Source: Pedobacter sp. MC2016-05 (GTDB lineage Bacteria; Bacteroidota; Bacteroidia; Sphingobacteriales; Sphingobacteriaceae). Taken from it: DNA of 64,000 nt. A program made the position numbers and the translations under genes. Location: assembly GCF_026239735.1 (NCBI RefSeq), contig NZ_JAPIVT010000003.1, positions 124,001-188,000 of the forward strand. Reading direction: 5' to 3'. The notes beneath the pieces are model-generated. The model was not told the origin of the DNA. It saw only the letters and a program-made list of their open reading frames with translations, and ran no database searches. Positions 26,620 to 37,037 of this stretch are shown in pieces (the stretch's first letter is position 1; every line of letters begins with the position of its first letter).

Positions 26620-27201
26620 TTAATTTTTCTCAAATTCCTCAATCAAATCTTTTTGAGCCAAGATGAAATCGATATCATCGTAGCCATTAATTAAACACGA
26701 TTTTTTGTATGGGTTAATCTCAAAAGATTCCTGTGCTCCTGTTTCTACAATGGTTACCGTTTGGTTTTCCAGATCAACTTCTAATGGCGATTTTGGATTT
26801 TTATCCACAGCCCAAAAAATTTGGGCCAGGAAATCTTCGCTAACCTGAATAGGTAGCAAGCCATTGTTTAATGCATTGCCTTTAAAGATATCTGCAAAGA
26901 AACTACTGATTACGACATCAAAACCTGCATCTTGAATAGCCCAGGCTGCATGCTCACGACTGCTACCACAACCAAAGTTTTTTCCGGCAACTAAAACCTG
27001 ACCGCTATAAGTTGGGTCATTCAGCACAAAATCGGCTTTAGGTTGATTATCGTTTTCATAACGCCAGTCGCGGAACAGGTTTTCGCCAAAACCATCACGT
27101 GTGGTCGCTTTTAGAAACCTTGCCGGAATAATCTGGTCGGTATCAATGTTCTCTATGTTTAAAGGCACTACTGCCGATGTTAATTTTATGAATTTTTTCA
27201 T
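26620..27201 (-). CDS. leuD: 3-isopropylmalate dehydratase small subunit
   Basis: A 193-residue subunit of isopropylmalate isomerase, partner of LeuC. Motifs are [29 protein letters not shown] and [19 protein letters not shown], the standard swivel-domain signatures. In this cluster it is separated from leuC by a methyltransferase and an ABM-domain gene, whereas leuC and leuD are usually adjacent. Confidence 0.97.
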   Translation of the reverse strand: MKKFIKLTSAVVPLNIENIDTDQIIPARFLKATTRDGFGENLFRDWRYENDNQPKADFVLNDPTYSGQVLVAGKNFGCGSSREHAAWAIQDAGFDVVISSFFADIFKGNALNNGLLPIQVSEDFLAQIFWAVDKNPKSPLEVDLENQTVTIVETGAQESFEINPYKKSCLINGYDDIDFILAQKDLIEEFEKN

Positions 27202-27257
27202 TTTACAAGTATCAAGTTGCGAGTTTCAGGTTTCAGGAACCGTTATATCGCCTTTTT

Positions 27258-27944
27258 TTATTTATTTGCAGCAAATACTACAAAATTGTAATATTGATAA
27301 TAGCAATTCGCATTTTGTAACCCCGCATTTTCCAGCCATTCTAACTGCGGTTTTAAAGGCGCCATAATATCAACCTTAATTCGCTCAAATGCACTTTGTT
27401 TCTCTTCATCCGTTAAGTTAGGACTTTGCTCCACATGATTCTTCCAATTTTCAGTATATATCTTTTCTGCTATTTGAGTTTCGCCTAAAACCTGATCAGC
27501 GTTGATAAACCAACCTCCAGGTTTGAGCGTTTTTGCAATTCTGCCGAACAACTGTTGTTTCAATTCATTTGGTAAATGGTGTATTGCCAGTCCTGAAACC
27601 ACTAATTCATAATGATTTTCTGGTAAATCCATAGTGGAGAAATCGGCATTTAAAAAACTAATGTTTTCATTTCCCTCGAAACGCTCCTCAGCTTTTTTAA
27701 GCGTCTCTTTAGAAATATCAACCAAAGTGATTTTTGCATTTGGGTATTTCTCATGAAAGAACGCACTCATCAACCCTGTTCCTGCACCAATATCCAAGAT
27801 GTTTTTAATTCTTGAAACATTTTCAGACAGCGATAAAGCGGTACCATAAAAATCATCAAAACAAGGTATAAGGAAACGCCTTTGCCTATCGTATTTTTCG
27901 GATACTGCATTAAATTGGTTCTGTATTTCTTGTAATGTTTCCAT
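27258..27944 (-). CDS. Class I SAM-dependent methyltransferase
   Basis: A 228-residue methyltransferase. Motif I is ILDIGAGTGLMSAFFHEKYP, motif II KITLVDISKETLKKAEERF, and motif post-I is ISFLNADFSTMDLPENHYEL, followed by VVSGLAIHHLP. This is a generic small-molecule methyltransferase pattern and the substrate cannot be predicted. It lies between leuC and leuD, separated from the ABM-domain gene by 57 bases, and appears to be a passenger in the leucine cluster. Confidence 0.85.
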   Translation of the reverse strand: METLQEIQNQFNAVSEKYDRQRRFLIPCFDDFYGTALSLSENVSRIKNILDIGAGTGLMSAFFHEKYPNAKITLVDISKETLKKAEERFEGNENISFLNADFSTMDLPENHYELVVSGLAIHHLPNELKQQLFGRIAKTLKPGGWFINADQVLGETQIAEKIYTENWKNHVEQSPNLTDEEKQSAFERIKVDIMAPLKPQLEWLENAGLQNANCYYQYYNFVVFAANK

Positions 27945-28001
27945 TTTTGTTTGTCTTTGGTTACGGGTTATTTGCTTTACCGTAAATCATTTACATTTAA
28001 G

Positions 28002-28292
28002 CTATCTCACCTCAGCATAATGTTCAACAGTTGGAAAAGGATCATAAAAATGGTGCAGTAGCTTTTTCCAGTCTTGGTATTCTGCAGAACCTCTAAAACC
28101 TTCGGTATGTGCTTTTAATGTTTCCCAGTTTACCAGCAAAATATATTTGTCAGTTTCTTCCAAACACTTTTTCAGTTGATGTGAAATGTAACCTTCCATG
28201 GAGGAAATGATTTTTTGAGCTTCGTTGAAAGCTTTTTCAAAATCAGCTGATAAGCCAGCTTTTACATTTAATATCGCAACTTCTAAAATCAT
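28002..28292 (-). CDS. ABM-domain (antibiotic biosynthesis monooxygenase-like) protein
   Basis: A 96-residue ferredoxin-fold dimeric alpha/beta-barrel protein. EVAILNVKAGLSADFEKAFN, ISSMEGYISHQLKKCLEE, YILLVNWETLKAHTEGFRGS and WKKLLHHFYDPFPTVEHYA fit the ABM family (including LsrG/YgiN-like members). Such proteins are often small oxygenases or isomerases acting on reactive carbonyls or quinols. Its role between leuC and leuD is unknown. Confidence 0.85.
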   Translation of the reverse strand: MILEVAILNVKAGLSADFEKAFNEAQKIISSMEGYISHQLKKCLEETDKYILLVNWETLKAHTEGFRGSAEYQDWKKLLHHFYDPFPTVEHYAEVR

Positions 28293-28307
28293 TTTTTCTT
28301 AGCTTTT

Positions 28308-28374
28308 CGTCATTGCGAGGTACGAAGCAATCTCAGTTGGAAAATAGATTGATTCGTGCCTCGCAATGACGAGT
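28308..28374. repeat. Intergenic inverted repeat, family A
   Basis: CGTCATTGCGAGGTACGAAG with CAATC faces GATTGATTCGTGCCTCGCAA with TGACG across about 20 bases, between the leuC stop and the ABM-domain gene. Confidence 0.92.
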
Positions 28375-28420
28375 GTTTTAGGGATTTTGTTCTTACGTTA
28401 AACCTTAAACCTTCCGCCTT

Positions 28421-29833
28421 TTAACCTTCTACCGGTTCAAGCATTTCTCTAACATCTGTAATCACGCCAGTTACGGCAGCCGCAGCAGCTGTTAGCGGAC
28501 TGGCTAGTAATGTTCTGGCATTTTGTCCTTGTCTACCTTCAAAATTTCTGTTTGATGTAGAAACGCAATATTTTCCAGCTGGAATTTTATCTTCATTCAT
28601 TCCTAAACAAGCACTGCAACCTGGCTCACGCAATTGAAAACCTGCGGCCTCGAAAATTTTATCTAAACCTTCATTTTTCGCTTGTTGCTCTACTTGCTTC
28701 GAACCCGGAACAATCCAAACCGTAACATTATCCGCTTTGCGTTTATCTTTTACAAAATCTGCCACTTCGCGTAAATCTTCAATACGAGAATTGGTACAGC
28801 TGCCAATGAAAACATAATCAACCGGTTTTCCGATCAAAGCGGCATCATCATCAAAGCCCATATAATCCAAAGCTTTTTGATAAGAAAGTTTTTCTTTATC
28901 AGGTTGTGCGTTAGTCGCCGGAATATGCTCCTGGATTCCCATTCCCATTCCTGGGTTGGTTCCATAAGTAATCATCGGTGCGATATCTACGGCATTAAAT
29001 GTTAAAACGCTATCGAATTTCGCATCAGCATCGCTATACAAAGTTTTCCAATACGCTAAAGCTTTATCCCACTCTTCGCCTGCAGGCGCAAACTCTCTTC
29101 CTTTAATATAATCGAACGTGGTTTGGTCAGGAGCAATTAAACCACCTCTCGCACCCATTTCGATACTCATGTTGCAGATTGTCATTCGGGCTTCCATGCT
29201 CAAAGCTTCAATTGCCGAACCGGCATACTCAATGAAATAACCCGTTCCGCCAGCTGCAGAAATTTGAGAGATGATGTAAAGGATGATGTCTTTTGCACCA
29301 ACACCTTTGCCCAATTCCCCGTTAACCTCAATTTTCATGGTTTTAGGTTTCGACTGCAATAAACATTGCGTTGCAAAAACCTGCTCCACTTGCGAGGTTC
29401 CGATACCAAAAGCAATGGCTCCGAAAGCACCATGTGTTGAAGTGTGACTATCGCCGCATACCATCGTTTTCCCTGGTAAGGTAATGCCCAATTCCGGACC
29501 GATTACGTGAACAATGCCTTGAAAAGGATGACCTAAACCATAAAGCTCAATTCCAAATTCTGCACAATTTTTGGTCAGCATATCCACCTGATAGCGAGAA
29601 AGCTCTTCTTTAATTGGCTGTAATTGGTTCAAAGTCGGCACGTTATGGTCGGCAGTAGCCACCGTTTGCTGCGGACGAAGAACTGGTAATCCTCTCTTGC
29701 GCAAACCATCAAAAGCCTGCGGAGAAGTTACCTCGTGTATTAAGTGTGTATCAATGTATAAAATATCAGGAAAGCCTTCTTCGCTTTTTACAACGTGTGC
29801 ATCCCAAATTTTTTCTACTAATGTTTTTGACAT
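28421..29833 (-). CDS. leuC: 3-isopropylmalate dehydratase large subunit
   Basis: A 470-residue aconitase-family [4Fe-4S] subunit that isomerises 2- to 3-isopropylmalate with LeuD. The cluster cysteines lie in [14 protein letters not shown] and [19 protein letters not shown]. Other signatures are [20 protein letters not shown] and [13 protein letters not shown]. The length is typical. It follows ilvC after a 56-base spacer that carries a perfect palindrome. Confidence 0.97.
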   Translation of the reverse strand: MSKTLVEKIWDAHVVKSEEGFPDILYIDTHLIHEVTSPQAFDGLRKRGLPVLRPQQTVATADHNVPTLNQLQPIKEELSRYQVDMLTKNCAEFGIELYGLGHPFQGIVHVIGPELGITLPGKTMVCGDSHTSTHGAFGAIAFGIGTSQVEQVFATQCLLQSKPKTMKIEVNGELGKGVGAKDIILYIISQISAAGGTGYFIEYAGSAIEALSMEARMTICNMSIEMGARGGLIAPDQTTFDYIKGREFAPAGEEWDKALAYWKTLYSDADAKFDSVLTFNAVDIAPMITYGTNPGMGMGIQEHIPATNAQPDKEKLSYQKALDYMGFDDDAALIGKPVDYVFIGSCTNSRIEDLREVADFVKDKRKADNVTVWIVPGSKQVEQQAKNEGLDKIFEAAGFQLREPGCSACLGMNEDKIPAGKYCVSTSNRNFEGRQGQNARTLLASPLTAAAAAVTGVITDVREMLEPVEG

Positions 29834-29848
29834 TTTGTTATTTTTTGT

Positions 29849-29881
29849 AAACCTTATAGGTTTTAAAAACCTATAAGGTTT
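29849..29881. repeat. Perfect 16-bp palindrome in the ilvC-leuC spacer
   Basis: AAACCTTATAGGTTTT and AAAACCTATAAGGTTT flank a single A. It lies between ilvC and leuC on the transcribed strand. The T-runs are internal rather than trailing, so a terminator role is doubtful; it may stabilise or process the mRNA. Confidence 0.85.
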
Positions 29882-29889
29882 GAGTTCTA

Positions 29890-31371
29890 TTATGCAGTTT
29901 TAATTGCTTTCATGGCAGTCATCGCTTTACGCAATGTAGCGCCAACTTGTTCTACTTCGTGTGAGCGAATTGCCTCGTTAACATCGATTAATTTTCTGTT
30001 ATCTACAGCGCCATCTTTACCCTCGTTAAAGTTTTTACCCACTAAGTCAGTGTCAACTTTAGTCATGAAGTCAGCTAATAATGGTTTACAAGCCTGGTCG
30101 AATAAGTAACAACCATATTCAGCTGTATCAGAAATTACGCGGTTCATTTCGAATAATTTTTTACGGGCAATGGTGTTAGCAATAAGCGGCGTTTCGTGTA
30201 ACGACTCATAATAAGCTGATTCTGGTTTAATACCCGCCTGCACCATTGTTTCAAAAGCCAACTCAACCCCTGCACGAACGAAAGCAACCATTAATAAATA
30301 ATTGTCGAAGTATTCTTGCTCACCGATTTTAACATCGCCAGCAGGCGTTTTTTCGAAAGCAGTTTCACCTGTTTCAGCTCTCCATTTCAATAAATTTTTA
30401 TCACCAGCAGCCCAATCTTCCATCATCGTGCGGCTAAATTCGCCACTCATAATATCATCCTGGTGCTTTTGGAATAATGGGCGCATAATGTCTTTTAATT
30501 CTTCAGAAATTTCAAAAGCTTTGATTTTAGCAACATTGCTTAATCTATCCATCATTGCAGTAATTCCACCTTGTTTTAAGGCTTCAGTAATTACTTCCAC
30601 ACCATATTGAACCAATTTAGAAGCATAACCAGCATCAATTCCCTTTTCTACCATTTTATCGAACGATAGGATAGAACCAGTTTGCAATAAACCACAAAGA
30701 ATAGTTTGCTCGCCCATCAAATCAGATTTAACTTCGGCCACAAAAGATGATTTTAAAACCCCAGCTCTGTGGCCACCTGTACCAACAGCATAAGCTTTTG
30801 CCTGTGCCAATCCTTTACCTTGTGGATCGTTTTCTGGATGAACAGCAATTAAAGTTGGCACACCAAAACCACGAACATATTCCGCTCTAACTTCGCTACC
30901 CGGACATTTTGGAGCCACCATAATAACCGTTAAATCTTTACGGATTTGCATGCCTTCTTCCACAATATTGAAACCGTGAGAGTAAGATAACGTTGCACCT
31001 TCCTTCATTAAAGGCATAATTGCATTTACAACGGCAGTATGTTGTTTATCTGGCGTAAGGTTAATTACCACATCGGCAGTTGGAATTAAATCTTCGTAAG
31101 TACCAACTTTGAAGTTGTTTTCGGTTGCATTTTTCCATGAATCTCTTTTGCCTTCAATCGCCTCTTTGCGCAACGTGTAACTTACATCTAAACCACTATC
31201 TCTTAAATTTAAACCTTGATTTAAGCCTTGAGCGCCGCAGCCTACAATCACTAGTTTTTTGCCTTTCAAAGCGCTAACGCCATCTAAAAACTCGTTGCTA
31301 TCCATGAAATCGCAAACACCTAGCTGGTTTAATTTTTCTCTTAGAGGTAATGTGTTAAAATAATTTGACAT
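29890..31371 (-). CDS. ilvC: Ketol-acid reductoisomerase, class II (long form)
   Basis: A 493-residue enzyme converting acetolactate to dihydroxyisovalerate in valine/leucine synthesis and acetohydroxybutyrate in isoleucine synthesis. The NADPH motif is [20 protein letters not shown], followed by SYTLRKEAI. The acidic metal ligands lie in [14 protein letters not shown] and in two C-terminal copies of the knotted domain, as in E. coli IlvC. DinB and ilvN/ilvB lie upstream and leuC downstream. Confidence 0.97.
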   Translation of the reverse strand: MSNYFNTLPLREKLNQLGVCDFMDSNEFLDGVSALKGKKLVIVGCGAQGLNQGLNLRDSGLDVSYTLRKEAIEGKRDSWKNATENNFKVGTYEDLIPTADVVINLTPDKQHTAVVNAIMPLMKEGATLSYSHGFNIVEEGMQIRKDLTVIMVAPKCPGSEVRAEYVRGFGVPTLIAVHPENDPQGKGLAQAKAYAVGTGGHRAGVLKSSFVAEVKSDLMGEQTILCGLLQTGSILSFDKMVEKGIDAGYASKLVQYGVEVITEALKQGGITAMMDRLSNVAKIKAFEISEELKDIMRPLFQKHQDDIMSGEFSRTMMEDWAAGDKNLLKWRAETGETAFEKTPAGDVKIGEQEYFDNYLLMVAFVRAGVELAFETMVQAGIKPESAYYESLHETPLIANTIARKKLFEMNRVISDTAEYGCYLFDQACKPLLADFMTKVDTDLVGKNFNEGKDGAVDNRKLIDVNEAIRSHEVEQVGATLRKAMTAMKAIKTA

Positions 31372-31484
31372 CGTTTTTGTTATTTATTTTATGGTTCTAT
31401 TTTCTATTAATATTATTGTCAAGTCCGTGTCTTCACGAACAGTTGTTTCTTTTCGGGACGATTTACCGATATGTTATGTGCGGT

Positions 31485-31573
31485 CGTCATTGCGAGGAAC
31501 GAAGTAATCCTATAACTAAAGCGAGATCTTTAATCTATCGCATTAAGACTGCTTCGTTCCTCGCAAAAACGAG
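31485..31573. repeat. Intergenic inverted repeat, family A
   Basis: CGTCATTGCGAGGAACGAAG with TAATC opposes GACTGCTTCGTTCCTCGCAA across about 40 bases, between ilvC and the DinB-like gene. Confidence 0.88.
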
Positions 31574-31595
31574 TGTGTTAGCTTTCGTCTTTTCG

Positions 31596-32072
31596 CTAAA
31601 CCCTAAACCCTTCTACGCCTTTCTTCAGTGCCCAAGCATATCCATAATGCACATTATCGTGCCCTATAGTGGTAACCAGCACTTCTTTTATACTTTTCAT
31701 CTCTGCTCCATAGGTGGAAGTTGAAAAAGGCGTGATGTTTGCAAAAACGCCATTTGCATAATCTTCTTTTATCTCTTCAACGCTATCAAGTGCTAAAGCT
31801 TTTAATTCCTCAACTTCTTCCATAGTTACAGTGTATGTCGGCCGAGTGTCTTTCTTATAGAATTCGTTAAAGTTTACCGAGTTTGTATCTGCTAAAACCC
31901 CGGTGCGTACATAACAAAGCGTTTGTGTACTTACCACAATGTGCCCGAAATTCCAAACAATATTGTTGTTGTAACCTTCAGGAATTTTATTCAATTGCTC
32001 AATCGTCAAGCCATCTATTAACTGAATAAAGGCTTTGCGTGAGGTAATTATAAAATCAAATATTTCGTTCAT
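31596..32072 (-). CDS. DinB-superfamily protein
   Basis: A 158-residue four-helix-bundle protein. MNEIFDFIITSRKAFIQLID, NNIVWNFGHIVVSTQTLCYV and TTIGHDNVHYGYAWALKKG contain the three histidines expected for the DinB/YfiT metal site. Members include thiol S-transferases and damage-induced proteins; the function here is unknown. The ATG at 32072 was chosen because the frame upstream is low-complexity spacer sequence. It lies between ilvN and ilvC. Confidence 0.85.
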   Translation of the reverse strand: MNEIFDFIITSRKAFIQLIDGLTIEQLNKIPEGYNNNIVWNFGHIVVSTQTLCYVRTGVLADTNSVNFNEFYKKDTRPTYTVTMEEVEELKALALDSVEEIKEDYANGVFANITPFSTSTYGAEMKSIKEVLVTTIGHDNVHYGYAWALKKGVEGFRV

Positions 32073-32144
32073 TTTTTCTATTGTTTTAGGTTTTAAGTTA
32101 TACGTTTTACGTCCTGAACTTATAACTTCTAACGTCGTATTCAT

Positions 32145-32783
32145 CTACATTGTAAATATCTTCTCGCCTTTATCTAAGAACTCATTTTCTACCAGTTCTT
32201 CCCCGGGTTCAAAGGCCTCAAATTCTTTCAGTTTCTCGTGGAAACCAGCGCTATCTTTAATAATCGCAACCCTTGCAGAACGTACAAACTCAATCAGTTC
32301 GTAAGGCTCAAGTGCTTTCACTAACGCATCGGTTTCTTCTCTGTGGCCAGTTACGGCAAAAACGGTATAATCTTTACGGATTACCACGGCGCTTGCTCCA
32401 TATTGTCTAAGCAAACGTTCTACGGTTACTTTCTCCGCAATTTCATCTGTAGATACTTTGTACAGCGCCAGTTCCTGCCAGATAATTTCTTCATTGGTAT
32501 TGAAGTAGACTTTCAGAACTTCAATTTGCTTTTCAATTTGACGGGCAAGTTTCCGAACCACTTCATAACTTTCTGTAATGACGATGTTGAAACGGTGGAT
32601 GCCATCGATTTCGGAAGCAGAACTATTTAAACTTTCGATATTGATTTTTCTTTTCGAGAAGATAATCGCAATCCTGTTTAATAAACCAATGCGATTTTCA
32701 GCATACACGGTAATGGTGTATTCTTGCTTCCCGTCGATATCGGCTTTATCTATTGTATGTTGTATTGTATTTTCAGTACTCAT
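32145..32783 (-). CDS. ilvN: Acetolactate synthase small (regulatory) subunit
   Basis: A 212-residue regulatory subunit. The N-terminal ACT domain is YTITVYAENRIGLLNRIAII, followed by FSKRKINIESLNSSASEIDG, and a C-terminal ALS_ss domain includes YGASAVVIRKDYTVFAVTGH. It would confer valine feedback on the catalytic subunit. It is longer than IlvH of E. coli (about 163 residues), with an acidic C-terminal extension. ilvB lies upstream, separated by a family-C repeat. Confidence 0.94.
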   Translation of the reverse strand: MSTENTIQHTIDKADIDGKQEYTITVYAENRIGLLNRIAIIFSKRKINIESLNSSASEIDGIHRFNIVITESYEVVRKLARQIEKQIEVLKVYFNTNEEIIWQELALYKVSTDEIAEKVTVERLLRQYGASAVVIRKDYTVFAVTGHREETDALVKALEPYELIEFVRSARVAIIKDSAGFHEKLKEFEAFEPGEELVENEFLDKGEKIFTM

Positions 32784-32805
32784 GATAATTTCTTTTTTAC
32801 CTTGT

Positions 32806-32877
32806 CGTCATTTCGACCTTGCGGAGAAATCTTTGTTCAAAGTTCTCTCCATTTCGCTGCGCTCCAGTCGAGATGAG
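32806..32877. repeat. Intergenic inverted repeat, family C (GTCATTTCGACC type)
   Basis: CGTCATTTCGACCTTGCGGA with GAAATCT faces AGTTCTCTCC and GCTCCAGTCGAGATGAGGA, an imperfect hairpin between ilvB and ilvN. A second copy with a related motif lies at 47955-48030. Confidence 0.75.
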
Positions 32878-32891
32878 GATCAGATTTAATC

Positions 32892-34643
32892 TTATTTCAA
32901 CCTAATTTCACTTACGCTCATTCCTTGTGGAACCATTGGGAAAACATTATTTTCTCTTCCAACCATCACTTCTAAAAGGTAAGATCCTTCGTGATTGATC
33001 ATCGTTTCCAAAGCTTTTCTTAAGGTGGCACGTTCATCAACTTTATCGGCTTCGATATAATATGCTTTAGCCAGGGCCACAAAATCAGGACTCGTAATGT
33101 TTACAAAAGAGTATCGTTTATCGTGGAATAATTGTTGCCATTGGCGAACCATCCCTAAGAAGCGATTATTCAAAATCAAAATTTTTACTGCCGCACCGAA
33201 CTGCATAATGGTTCCCAGTTCCTGGGGCGTCATTTGGAAACCTCCATCACCGATAATTGCGATTACCGTTTTATCTGGCGCACCATATTTTGCACCAATT
33301 GCTGCCGGCAAGCCGAAGCCCATGGTGCCCAAACCACCAGAAGTGATATTGCTACGGGTATTATTAAATTTGGCATAACGGCAGGCAACCATTTGGTGTT
33401 GACCAACATCGGTTACGATTATAGCATCGCCGCCGCAGATTTCATTGATATTACGCAATACTTCGCCCATCGTCATTTCATCACTTGTTGGATGAAGCTC
33501 TGGCGTGATTACCTGGTCTATTTCTTGCTGATTATAATCTTTGAATTTCGCCAACCATTCTTCGTGTTTGCTTTCATTAACCAGATTGGTTAATAGGGGT
33601 AGGGTTTCTTTACAATCGCCCCAAACGCCTACTTCTGCCTTTACATTTTTATCAATTTCAGCAGGGTCGATATCGAAATGAATTACCTTTGCCTGTTTGG
33701 CATATTTATCTAAACGACCAGTTACGCGGTCATCGAAACGCATTCCAATCGCAATTAATACATCACATTCATTGGTCAAAACATTCGGACCGTAATTGCC
33801 ATGCATCCCTAGCATCCCAACATTTAATGGGTGTGAAGTTGGAATTGCGCCATCACCCATGATTGTCCAGGCAGCTGGGATGCCAGATTTCTCAATAAAC
33901 GCTTTGAACTCTGCTTCCGCTTTGCCTAAAATAACGCCCTGTCCGAATAATACAAATGGTTTTTTTGCTGCATTAATTAATGCTGCCGCTTGCTCAATAT
34001 ATTCAACCCTAACTTTTGGTTTTGGGCGATAAGAGCGGATATGATTACATTTTACATATTCAGGAAATTCCTCAACCTGTAATTGTGCGTTCTTAGTAAT
34101 GTCAATTAAAACTGGTCCTGGTCTGCCGCTTTTTGCGATATAAAATGCTTTAGCCAAAACCTCCGGGATCTCTTTAGCATCGGTAACCTGATAATTCCAT
34201 TTAGTAACGGGGGTTGTAATGTTAATCACATCCGTTTCCTGAAAAGCATCGGTTCCCAATAAATGTGCAAAAACCTGCCCTGTGATACAAACCAAAGGAG
34301 TACTATCAATTTGAGCATCGGCCAAACCAGTAACTAAATTAGTTGCGCCTGGACCACTTGTTGCAAAACAAACCCCAACTTTTCCACTTGTTCTGGCAAA
34401 ACCTTGTGCAGCATGAATACCACCTTGCTCATGGCGAACTAAAATATGCTCTAGTTTGTCGGCGTAATCGTAAAGTGCATCGTAAATTGGCATGATAGCC
34501 CCGCCTGGATAGCCGAAAATGGTGGTTACGCCCTCCTCAATTAATCCATTCAACAAAACCTGTGAGCCTGTTCCTTTGAATAAAGTTTTTGAAGCTTCTG
34601 CTTTCGCCTCGGTTTGTTGTATCGTATCTTGTGCAGTTTCCAT
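32892..34643 (-). CDS. ilvB: Acetolactate synthase large (catalytic) subunit
   Basis: A 583-residue ThDP enzyme making acetolactate or acetohydroxybutyrate. The ThDP-facing glutamate lies in FGYPGGAIMPIYDALYD followed by LVRHEQGGIHAAQGFART. The metal/ThDP-binding motif is IGDGGFQMTPQELGTIMQF then AVKILILNNRFLGMVRQW. Its small subunit is encoded next. An ORF6N-family pseudogene lies immediately upstream, between ilvD and ilvB. Confidence 0.97.
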   Translation of the reverse strand: METAQDTIQQTEAKAEASKTLFKGTGSQVLLNGLIEEGVTTIFGYPGGAIMPIYDALYDYADKLEHILVRHEQGGIHAAQGFARTSGKVGVCFATSGPGATNLVTGLADAQIDSTPLVCITGQVFAHLLGTDAFQETDVINITTPVTKWNYQVTDAKEIPEVLAKAFYIAKSGRPGPVLIDITKNAQLQVEEFPEYVKCNHIRSYRPKPKVRVEYIEQAAALINAAKKPFVLFGQGVILGKAEAEFKAFIEKSGIPAAWTIMGDGAIPTSHPLNVGMLGMHGNYGPNVLTNECDVLIAIGMRFDDRVTGRLDKYAKQAKVIHFDIDPAEIDKNVKAEVGVWGDCKETLPLLTNLVNESKHEEWLAKFKDYNQQEIDQVITPELHPTSDEMTMGEVLRNINEICGGDAIIVTDVGQHQMVACRYAKFNNTRSNITSGGLGTMGFGLPAAIGAKYGAPDKTVIAIIGDGGFQMTPQELGTIMQFGAAVKILILNNRFLGMVRQWQQLFHDKRYSFVNITSPDFVALAKAYYIEADKVDERATLRKALETMINHEGSYLLEVMVGRENNVFPMVPQGMSVSEIRLK

Positions 34644-34664
34644 AATTATGTTTTTACGGTTCTA

Positions 34665-35272
34665 TTATTTTTTAATTTTAAACCCAATCCGCTCCCTATC
34701 TTTCCATTTTAATTGAGCAATTTTTTCGTCGAGCATGTTAACCATTGCATCGTAGAGTTCGTTTAATTGAACATCATGCTCTCCAAGTCGCTCTTTAATT
34801 TTAAGTAGCTGTTCATTAATATTGCTTTGTTTTAGCAAAATTTTGCGAACATCTACAAATGCTCTCATAATGGCAATGTTCATATTAATCGCCCTTTCGC
34901 TTCTCAAAACGCCACTAAGCATGGCTACACCTTGCTCTGTAAAGCGTATGGTAAGTTCCCCCGGTGTTTTTGGGAACCGGTCACAATTTGTGACCAGTTC
35001 AGTATCACAATCTGTGAGGACGGAGTAATTCATTTGAGGTTTCAATTTGAAACCTCAAATTTTCCCATTCTTCTATTGTTAATTGGAACATAAAATCTTC
35101 CGGGAAGCGTTGTTTGTTGATTCAAAACCTTTGTTTCAACTTCATAAAGCAAAGCCAAATCGAAATCTAGCATTACTCTTTCACCCCGAATCGTATAAAT
35201 TCTACTTTGAATGCTTTTAATAATCTGCATATCTTTAAGTTTAATATTATTTTCTAGTCGGGATGACATCAA
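34665..35272 (-). pseudogene. ORF6N-domain protein, broken by frameshifts
   Basis: The first fragment (35272 to 35042) has the ORF6N start IQSRIYTIRGERVMLDFDLA, LLYEVETKVLNQ, then goes out of frame. Another frame continues with NKQRFPEDFMFQLTIEEWEN and LRFQIET. The last fragment (35045 to 34665) has IRFTEQGVAMLSGVLRSERA, INMNIAIMRAFVDVR and the usual tail KWKDRERIGFKIKK. The expected motif between LNQ and the RFPEDF block appears partly deleted. At least two frameshifts are needed to join the pieces. ORF6N/KilA-N proteins are phage-related DNA-binding proteins. It lies between ilvD and ilvB. Confidence 0.8.
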
Positions 35273-35275
35273 AAT

Positions 35276-36958
35276 TTAATATTCATCAGTTACACAACCG
35301 CTTGCTGCATCTGATACTGTTTTAGCATATTTATATAAAACACCTTTTGTCACTTTCAACGCTGGTTGAACGTATCTGTTTCTTCTCTCGGCGATCACCT
35401 CGTCACTTACCTGCAAACTAATTATATTATTAACGGCGTCGATTAAGATTGGATCATTATCCTCAACCAGACCAATTAAACCTCCTTTATAAGATTCTGG
35501 CGTGATATGCCCCACTACAAAGCCGTGTGTTCCACCAGAAAAGCGCCCATCGGTAATTAAAGCGACCGACTTACCTAAACCTGCACCGATAATGGCCGAT
35601 GTTGGCTTTAACATTTCAGGCATACCTGGAGCACCAACTGGGCCAGAGTTTTTAATTACAATTACATCACCCGGTTGAACACGACCGCTAGAAATACCAG
35701 CAATTAAATCATGCTCGCCATCAAAAACACGTGCCGGACCTTCAAATTTCTCTCCCTCCTTACCAGAGATTTTTGCCACTGAACCTTTCTCCGCTAAATT
35801 TCCATAAAGAATCTGTAGATGACCTGTTGGTTTGATTGGTTCGCTTAATTTCTGAATGATTTTTTGATCGTAATCCATAATTGATTTCACATCACCCAGG
35901 TTTTCAGCCATTGTTTTTCCAGTTACGGTTAGGCAATCGCCATGCAATAAGCCTTCATTCAATAAGAATTTCAACACTGCAGGAATACCACCGTACTGGT
36001 GTAAATCTTGCATCAGGTATTTTCCACTTGGTTTAAAATCAGCTAAAACCGGAGTTACATCGCTCATTCTCTGGAAATCATCCTGTGTAATTTCAACTCC
36101 GATAGCTTTACCCATTGCAATAAAATGTAGTACTGCATTGGTGCTTCCTCCTAAAATAATGATCGAACGGATGGCATTTTCAAATGCTTTCCTCGTCATA
36201 ATATCAGATGGTTTGATATCTTTTTCTAATAATATCTTGATGTATTTTCCAGCATCTAAACATTCTTGTTTTTTCTCCGGACTAATTGCCGGGTTTGAAG
36301 AGGAGTAAGGCAAACTCATACCTAAAGCTTCGATAGCTGATGCCATGGTGTTTGCGGTGTACATTCCTCCACATGCACCCGCACCCGGGCAAGTATGTTT
36401 TATAATTCCCTGATAATCTTCTTCAGATAAATTACCACAGATTTTTTGTCCTAATGCTTCAAATGCTGAAACTATATTTAATTCTTCGCCTTTATAATGG
36501 CCTGGAGCAATCGTTCCTCCGTAAACCATAATTGATGGACGATCTAAACGAGCCATAGCCATGATTGCTCCCGGCATGTTTTTGTCACAGCCTGGAATGG
36601 AGATAATTCCATCATAATATTGTCCACCACAAATGGTTTCGATACTGTCAGCAATTACATCGCGGCTTACCAATGAGTAACGCATCCCATCTGTTCCGTT
36701 ACTCATTCCATCACTTACGCCAATGGTATTAAAAACCAAGCCCACTAAATCATTTTTCCAGACCCCAGTTTTAACGTCTTTTGCAAGATCGTTCAGGTGC
36801 ATGTTGCAGGTGTTGCCATCGTAACCCATACTTGCAATTCCGACTTGTGCCTTTGCCATATCTGCATCGGTTAATCCGATTCCATATAACATAGCTTGTG
36901 CAGCAGGTTGCGTTGGGTCTTGTGTAAATGTTTTACTGTACTTGTTTAATTCGCTCAT
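35276..36958 (-). CDS. ilvD: Dihydroxy-acid dehydratase
   Basis: A 560-residue Fe-S dehydratase producing 2-oxoisovalerate and 2-oxo-3-methylvalerate. The cluster cysteines lie in [30 protein letters not shown] and [20 protein letters not shown]. The C-terminal domain shows [20 protein letters not shown] followed by [15 protein letters not shown]. Length and motifs are complete. It is the second structural gene after ilvE, separated by 79 bases containing a short tandem repeat. Confidence 0.97.
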   Translation of the reverse strand: MSELNKYSKTFTQDPTQPAAQAMLYGIGLTDADMAKAQVGIASMGYDGNTCNMHLNDLAKDVKTGVWKNDLVGLVFNTIGVSDGMSNGTDGMRYSLVSRDVIADSIETICGGQYYDGIISIPGCDKNMPGAIMAMARLDRPSIMVYGGTIAPGHYKGEELNIVSAFEALGQKICGNLSEEDYQGIIKHTCPGAGACGGMYTANTMASAIEALGMSLPYSSSNPAISPEKKQECLDAGKYIKILLEKDIKPSDIMTRKAFENAIRSIIILGGSTNAVLHFIAMGKAIGVEITQDDFQRMSDVTPVLADFKPSGKYLMQDLHQYGGIPAVLKFLLNEGLLHGDCLTVTGKTMAENLGDVKSIMDYDQKIIQKLSEPIKPTGHLQILYGNLAEKGSVAKISGKEGEKFEGPARVFDGEHDLIAGISSGRVQPGDVIVIKNSGPVGAPGMPEMLKPTSAIIGAGLGKSVALITDGRFSGGTHGFVVGHITPESYKGGLIGLVEDNDPILIDAVNNIISLQVSDEVIAERRNRYVQPALKVTKGVLYKYAKTVSDAASGCVTDEY

Positions 36959-36974
36959 TGTTTAGTAATTGTTG

Positions 36975-36998
36975 GTAATGTTGTAATGTTGTAATGTT
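36975..36998. repeat. Short tandem repeat, 3 x GTAATGTT
   Basis: Three perfect copies of an 8-base unit lie in the ilvE-ilvD spacer. This may be a slippage-prone tract; no regulatory role can be inferred. Confidence 0.8.
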
Positions 36999-37037
36999 TT
37001 GGAATCCGTCTAGATACTCGATAATAACTACTTGATA

